Shown here one piece after another: positions 5,840 to 8,117 of a stretch of 8,117 nucleotides of DNA. The notes beneath the pieces were generated by a model, which saw nothing but the letters and a program-made list of their open reading frames with translations, was not told the DNA's origin and did not search any database. The translations under genes were made by a program, and so were the position numbers. The stretch spans positions 1 through 8,117 of the forward strand of contig JBOGDS010000123.1 in NCBI GenBank assembly GCA_050743075.1, given 5' to 3'. Position 1 is the first letter of the stretch; each line of letters opens with the position of its first letter. Source of the DNA: JBOGDS01 sp050743075 (GTDB taxonomy: Bacteria; Actinomycetota; Actinomycetes; Jiangellales; Jiangellaceae).

Positions 5840-5866
5840 GCCGCACCCCTCCCGATGCGACTCAGC
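5835..5866. terminator. Bidirectional stem-loop between toxin and cbs
   Basis: GCTGAGCCGCA (5835-5845) pairs with TGCGACTCAGC (5856-5866) across a 10-nt loop. There is one C-A mismatch in the rightward transcript. The same position becomes a G-U pair in the leftward transcript, so that RNA has a full 11-bp stem. The toxin TGA (5837-5839) lies in the left arm and the cbs stop (complement of 5862-5864) in the right arm. Its position between convergent genes fits a shared terminator. There is no U-tract on either side. Confidence 0.6.
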
Positions 5867-7229
5867 CGGCGAGGTAGCCCAACAGGTCGGCACGGGTGAG
5901 CACGCCGACGGGCTTGCCGTCGTCGAGCACGAGAACCGCGTCGGAGGAACCGAGCGCCGCCACCGCCTCGGCCACCGGCTCGCCCGCGCCCACACCGGGC
6001 AGCGGGTCGGACATGTGTTTGTCCACGGCATCGGTCAGATGTGCGCGGCCGGTGAACAGGGCGTCGAGGATGTCGCGCTCGACCACCGACCCCGCGACCT
6101 CGGCTGCCATCACCGGTGGCTCGGCCCTGACCACGGGCATCTGGGACACCGCGTACTCGCGCAGGATCGCCACCGCCTGGGCGACGGTCTCGTTCGGATG
6201 GGTGTGCACCAACGCGGGCATCTCACCGCTCTTGCGACGCAGTACGGCGCCCACTGTCGTCCCTGCAGTCTCCGCGGAGCCGAACCCGTACGACGCCATC
6301 CAGTCGTCGTTGAAGACCTTCGACAGGTAGCCGCGTCCGCCGTCGGGCAGAAGCACCACGACGACGTCGTCGGAAGACGCGCGCGCCGCCACCTCCAGCG
6401 CCGCCACCACGGCCATGCCGCACGAGCCCCCCACCAGCAAGCCCTCTACGCGGGCGAGGCGGCGGGTCATCTCGAACGAGTCCTTGTCCGACACGGCCAC
6501 GATCTCGTCGCAGACCCCGCGGTCATAGGTCTGCGGCCAGAAGTCCTCGCCGACGCCTTCGACGAGGTACGGCCGCCCCGTGCCGCCGGAGTAGACGGAC
6601 CCCTCGGGGTCGGCCCCGACGACTCGCACCCCCCCGTCGGAAACCTGCTTGAGGTAGCGCCCTGCGCCGCTGATGGTGCCACCGGTCCCGATACCGGCGA
6701 CGAAGTGCGTGACCTGGCCGTCTGTCTGCTCCCAGACCTCGGGACCGGTCGTCTCGTAGTGCGAGCGCGGGTTGTCGGGGTTGGCGTACTGGTCCGGCTT
6801 CCAGGCGCCGTCGATCTCACTCGCCAGGCGGCCCGACACCGAGTAATACGAGTCCGGGTGTTCCGGCGGGACAGCCGTCGGGCAGACAACAACCTCGGCG
6901 CCATAGGCCTTGAGCACGTCGCGCTTGTCCTCGCTGACTTTGTCCGGGCAGACGAAGACACACCGGTAGGCCCTGCGTTGCGCGATCAAGGCGAGTCCAA
7001 CGCCGGTGTTGCCGCTGGTCGGCTCGACGATGGTCCCGCCGGGCTTGATCCGGCCGTCCTTCTCGGCCTGCTCGATCATGCGCAGGGCGATCCGGTCCTT
7101 CACCGAGCCACCTGGATTGAAGTACTCGACCTTGGCCAGGACCGTGGCCGGGACGCCGTCACCGACCTGCCCGAGCCGCACAAGCGGGGTGTTGCCGATC
7201 AGGTCGACGACGCTGTCGTAGTACCGCAC
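5862..7229 (-). CDS. cbs: Cystathionine beta-synthase
   Basis: This is a 455-residue PLP enzyme that condenses L-serine with L-homocysteine to cystathionine in transsulfuration, and it may also produce H2S. The fold-type II catalytic domain (about 1-320) has LIGNTPLVRL (10-19), the PLP lysine K44 in NPGGSVKDR, the TSGNTG substrate loop (71-76) and the phosphate-binding GTGGT loop (181-185), plus EGLLVGGSCG near the domain end. Two C-terminal CBS domains follow: one with MPALVHTHPNETVAQAVAIL and VVERDILDALF, and one ending GVLTRADLLGYL. These commonly bind adenosyl ligands and tune activity. There is no N-terminal haem-binding extension, as in other bacterial forms. Length is close to mycobacterial Cbs. 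The GTG at 7229 is chosen because homology begins with YYDSVVDLIGNTP. The open frame extends further upstream but would overlap the divergent gene. A cysteine synthase role is possible, but the CBS-domain tail argues for cbs. Confidence 0.95.
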   Translation of the reverse strand: MRYYDSVVDLIGNTPLVRLGQVGDGVPATVLAKVEYFNPGGSVKDRIALRMIEQAEKDGRIKPGGTIVEPTSGNTGVGLALIAQRRAYRCVFVCPDKVSEDKRDVLKAYGAEVVVCPTAVPPEHPDSYYSVSGRLASEIDGAWKPDQYANPDNPRSHYETTGPEVWEQTDGQVTHFVAGIGTGGTISGAGRYLKQVSDGGVRVVGADPEGSVYSGGTGRPYLVEGVGEDFWPQTYDRGVCDEIVAVSDKDSFEMTRRLARVEGLLVGGSCGMAVVAALEVAARASSDDVVVVLLPDGGRGYLSKVFNDDWMASYGFGSAETAGTTVGAVLRRKSGEMPALVHTHPNETVAQAVAILREYAVSQMPVVRAEPPVMAAEVAGSVVERDILDALFTGRAHLTDAVDKHMSDPLPGVGAGEPVAEAVAALGSSDAVLVLDDGKPVGVLTRADLLGYLAG

Positions 7230-7236
7230 GTCGCGA

Positions 7237-7242
7237 AGCCTA
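7237..7242 (-). promoter_or_regulatory. Candidate -10 box for a leaderless cbs message
   Basis: On the minus strand TAGGCT fits TANNNT and is exactly 7 nt before the GTG start, placing the transcription start at or beside the first codon. No Shine-Dalgarno sequence is visible before this start. A -35 box is not clear. Confidence 0.45.
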
Positions 7243-7258
7243 GGCGACCGGTGCCGGT

Positions 7259-7264
7259 TAGAGT
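7259..7264 (+). promoter_or_regulatory. Candidate -10 box for a leaderless SGNH hydrolase message
   Basis: TAGAGT fits TANNNT and lies 7 nt before the GTG at 7272, mirroring the divergent cbs arrangement. There is no Shine-Dalgarno sequence before 7272 or before the alternative ATG at 7281. The -35 element is not recognisable. Confidence 0.4.
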
Positions 7265-7271
7265 CCGGTAC

Positions 7272-8117
7272 GTGACAGCCATGGTCAGTGCCCGTACGGC
7301 CCGGCGGATCGCCACGGCCGCCCTCTACGGGGGCGGAGGGCTCGGCCTGGCAGGCGCCGGCTTCTACGGCCTCCTCCGACTGGAGGCGCGCCAGGCTCGA
7401 CTGGCCATCGGAACCATCGTCGACGACCCACCGAACGCCGACGGTCTCTACGGGCACTACACCGGCGGGCCGATCTCGTTCGCGATCCTCGGCGACTCCT
7501 CGGCAGCCGGGCTCGGGGTCGACATTCCGGACGAAACGCCAGGTGCGCTGCTCGCGGCCGGTCTCGCCGAAATAGCCGCCCGCCCGGTCATGCTCACGGT
7601 CGTCGCCAGGTCGGGCGCGCAGTCGAGCGACCTGGCCGAGCAGGTTGCCACGGCGCTCGACTCGCGGCCCAGCCTGGCCCTGATCATCGTCGGCGGCAAC
7701 GACGTCACCCACCGGATGAACCCCGCCGTCTCAGTCCGGTTGCTCGACGAGGCCGTCCGGGCACTGCGTGCGGCCGGTGCCGCCGTCGTCGTCGGGACCT
7801 GCCCGGACCTGGGCACCGTGGAACCCATCCCGCGCCCACTGCGGTGGCTCGCCCGGCGGGCCAGCCGCCGGCTAGCCGCGGCCCAGACCGTCGCCGTCGT
7901 GGAAGCCGGCGGCCGGACCGTCTCGCTCGGCTCCATTCTCGGCCGCGAGTTCGCGGCCGCGCCCAGGGACATGTTCGCCAACGATCGCTTCCACCCGTCC
8001 GCTGCTGGCTATGCCTCGGCGGCCGCGGCCGTCCTGCCATCCGCTGCCAGCGCGCTCGGCCTGTGGTCGACCGAGGAGGAGCGGCCCGAGCTGCTGCGCG
8101 GCGACGACGTCCTGCCG
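7272..8117 (+). CDS. SGNH/GDSL-family hydrolase, membrane-anchored (3' end outside window)
   Basis: The open frame runs from a GTG at 7272 to the window edge without a stop (282 codons visible). An N-terminal basic patch (R8, R11, R12) and a Gly/Ala-rich hydrophobic stretch at about 14-35 suggest a signal anchor or uncleaved signal peptide, so the enzyme probably acts outside the membrane. The SGNH blocks are all present: block I with nucleophile Ser76 in ILGDSSAAG, block II Gly115 in ARSGA, block III Asn143 in VGGNDV, and block V with Asp238 and His241 in DRFHPSAAGY. These make up the Ser-Asp-His triad and oxyanion-hole residues of an esterase, lipase or acyl-esterase. The substrate is unknown. 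An ATG at 7281 is an alternative start differing by three residues. A GDSL-like exported protein also lies near cbs in mycobacteria as I recall, so this is likely a conserved core neighbourhood. Confidence 0.88.
   Translation, partial: MTAMVSARTARRIATAALYGGGGLGLAGAGFYGLLRLEARQARLAIGTIVDDPPNADGLYGHYTGGPISFAILGDSSAAGLGVDIPDETPGALLAAGLAEIAARPVMLTVVARSGAQSSDLAEQVATALDSRPSLALIIVGGNDVTHRMNPAVSVRLLDEAVRALRAAGAAVVVGTCPDLGTVEPIPRPLRWLARRASRRLAAAQTVAVVEAGGRTVSLGSILGREFAAAPRDMFANDRFHPSAAGYASAAAAVLPSAASALGLWSTEEERPELLRGDDVLP

Noticed and set aside
7230..7712. N-terminal extension of the cbs reading frame
   Set aside because: The extra 161 codons lie opposite the SGNH hydrolase gene and contain no family sequence. 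Cbs homology starts at the GTG at 7229.

Overview
The window reads as a chromosomal segment of a high-GC Gram-positive bacterium (Actinomycetota). Support comes from the very GC-rich coding sequence, frequent GTG starts, a LacI regulator paired with a lipoprotein sugar-binding protein, a Cbs protein close in length to mycobacterial Cbs, and TANNNT-type -10 boxes placed just upstream of start codons. The genus cannot be named from the sequence alone.

Left block (1-4581), a carbohydrate-utilisation module. A LacI-family repressor (1334-2362) and an ABC-transporter sugar-binding lipoprotein (59-1312) are read leftward as a probable two-gene operon. A glycogen-debranching-like (alpha/alpha)6-barrel glycoside hydrolase (2512-4581) is read rightward from the same intergenic region. 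That region holds two near-identical 14-bp LacI-type palindromes of the form TTTGAGCGNTCAAA, one over each likely -35 box. The regulator therefore probably controls both itself with the binding protein and the hydrolase. No transporter permease lies in the window. A perfect 46-bp palindrome (1-46) sits just beyond the binding-protein gene, and permeases may follow beyond the left edge.

Middle block (4582-5839), a small accessory or decayed patch. Positions 4600-5212 hold the wreck of an HNH endonuclease gene. It has recognisable N-terminal, central and C-terminal pieces in three frames, and its middle, including the first half of the nuclease motif, is missing. A Phd/YefM antitoxin and RelE/ParE toxin pair follows, with a 4-bp gene overlap and a probable leaderless promoter.

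Right block (5862-8117), core metabolism. A full-length cystathionine beta-synthase with two C-terminal CBS domains runs leftward. It converges on the toxin gene across a stem-loop that contains both stop codons. Divergent from it across only 42 bp is an SGNH/GDSL hydrolase that runs off the right edge. Both of these genes have a TANNNT box exactly 7 nt before a GTG start.

I found no RNA genes, CRISPR array, intact transposon or prophage. The window does not show an obvious undescribed multi-gene system. The points most worth checking are the paired operators, the HNH relic beside the toxin-antitoxin pair, and the unknown substrate of the debranching-like enzyme.
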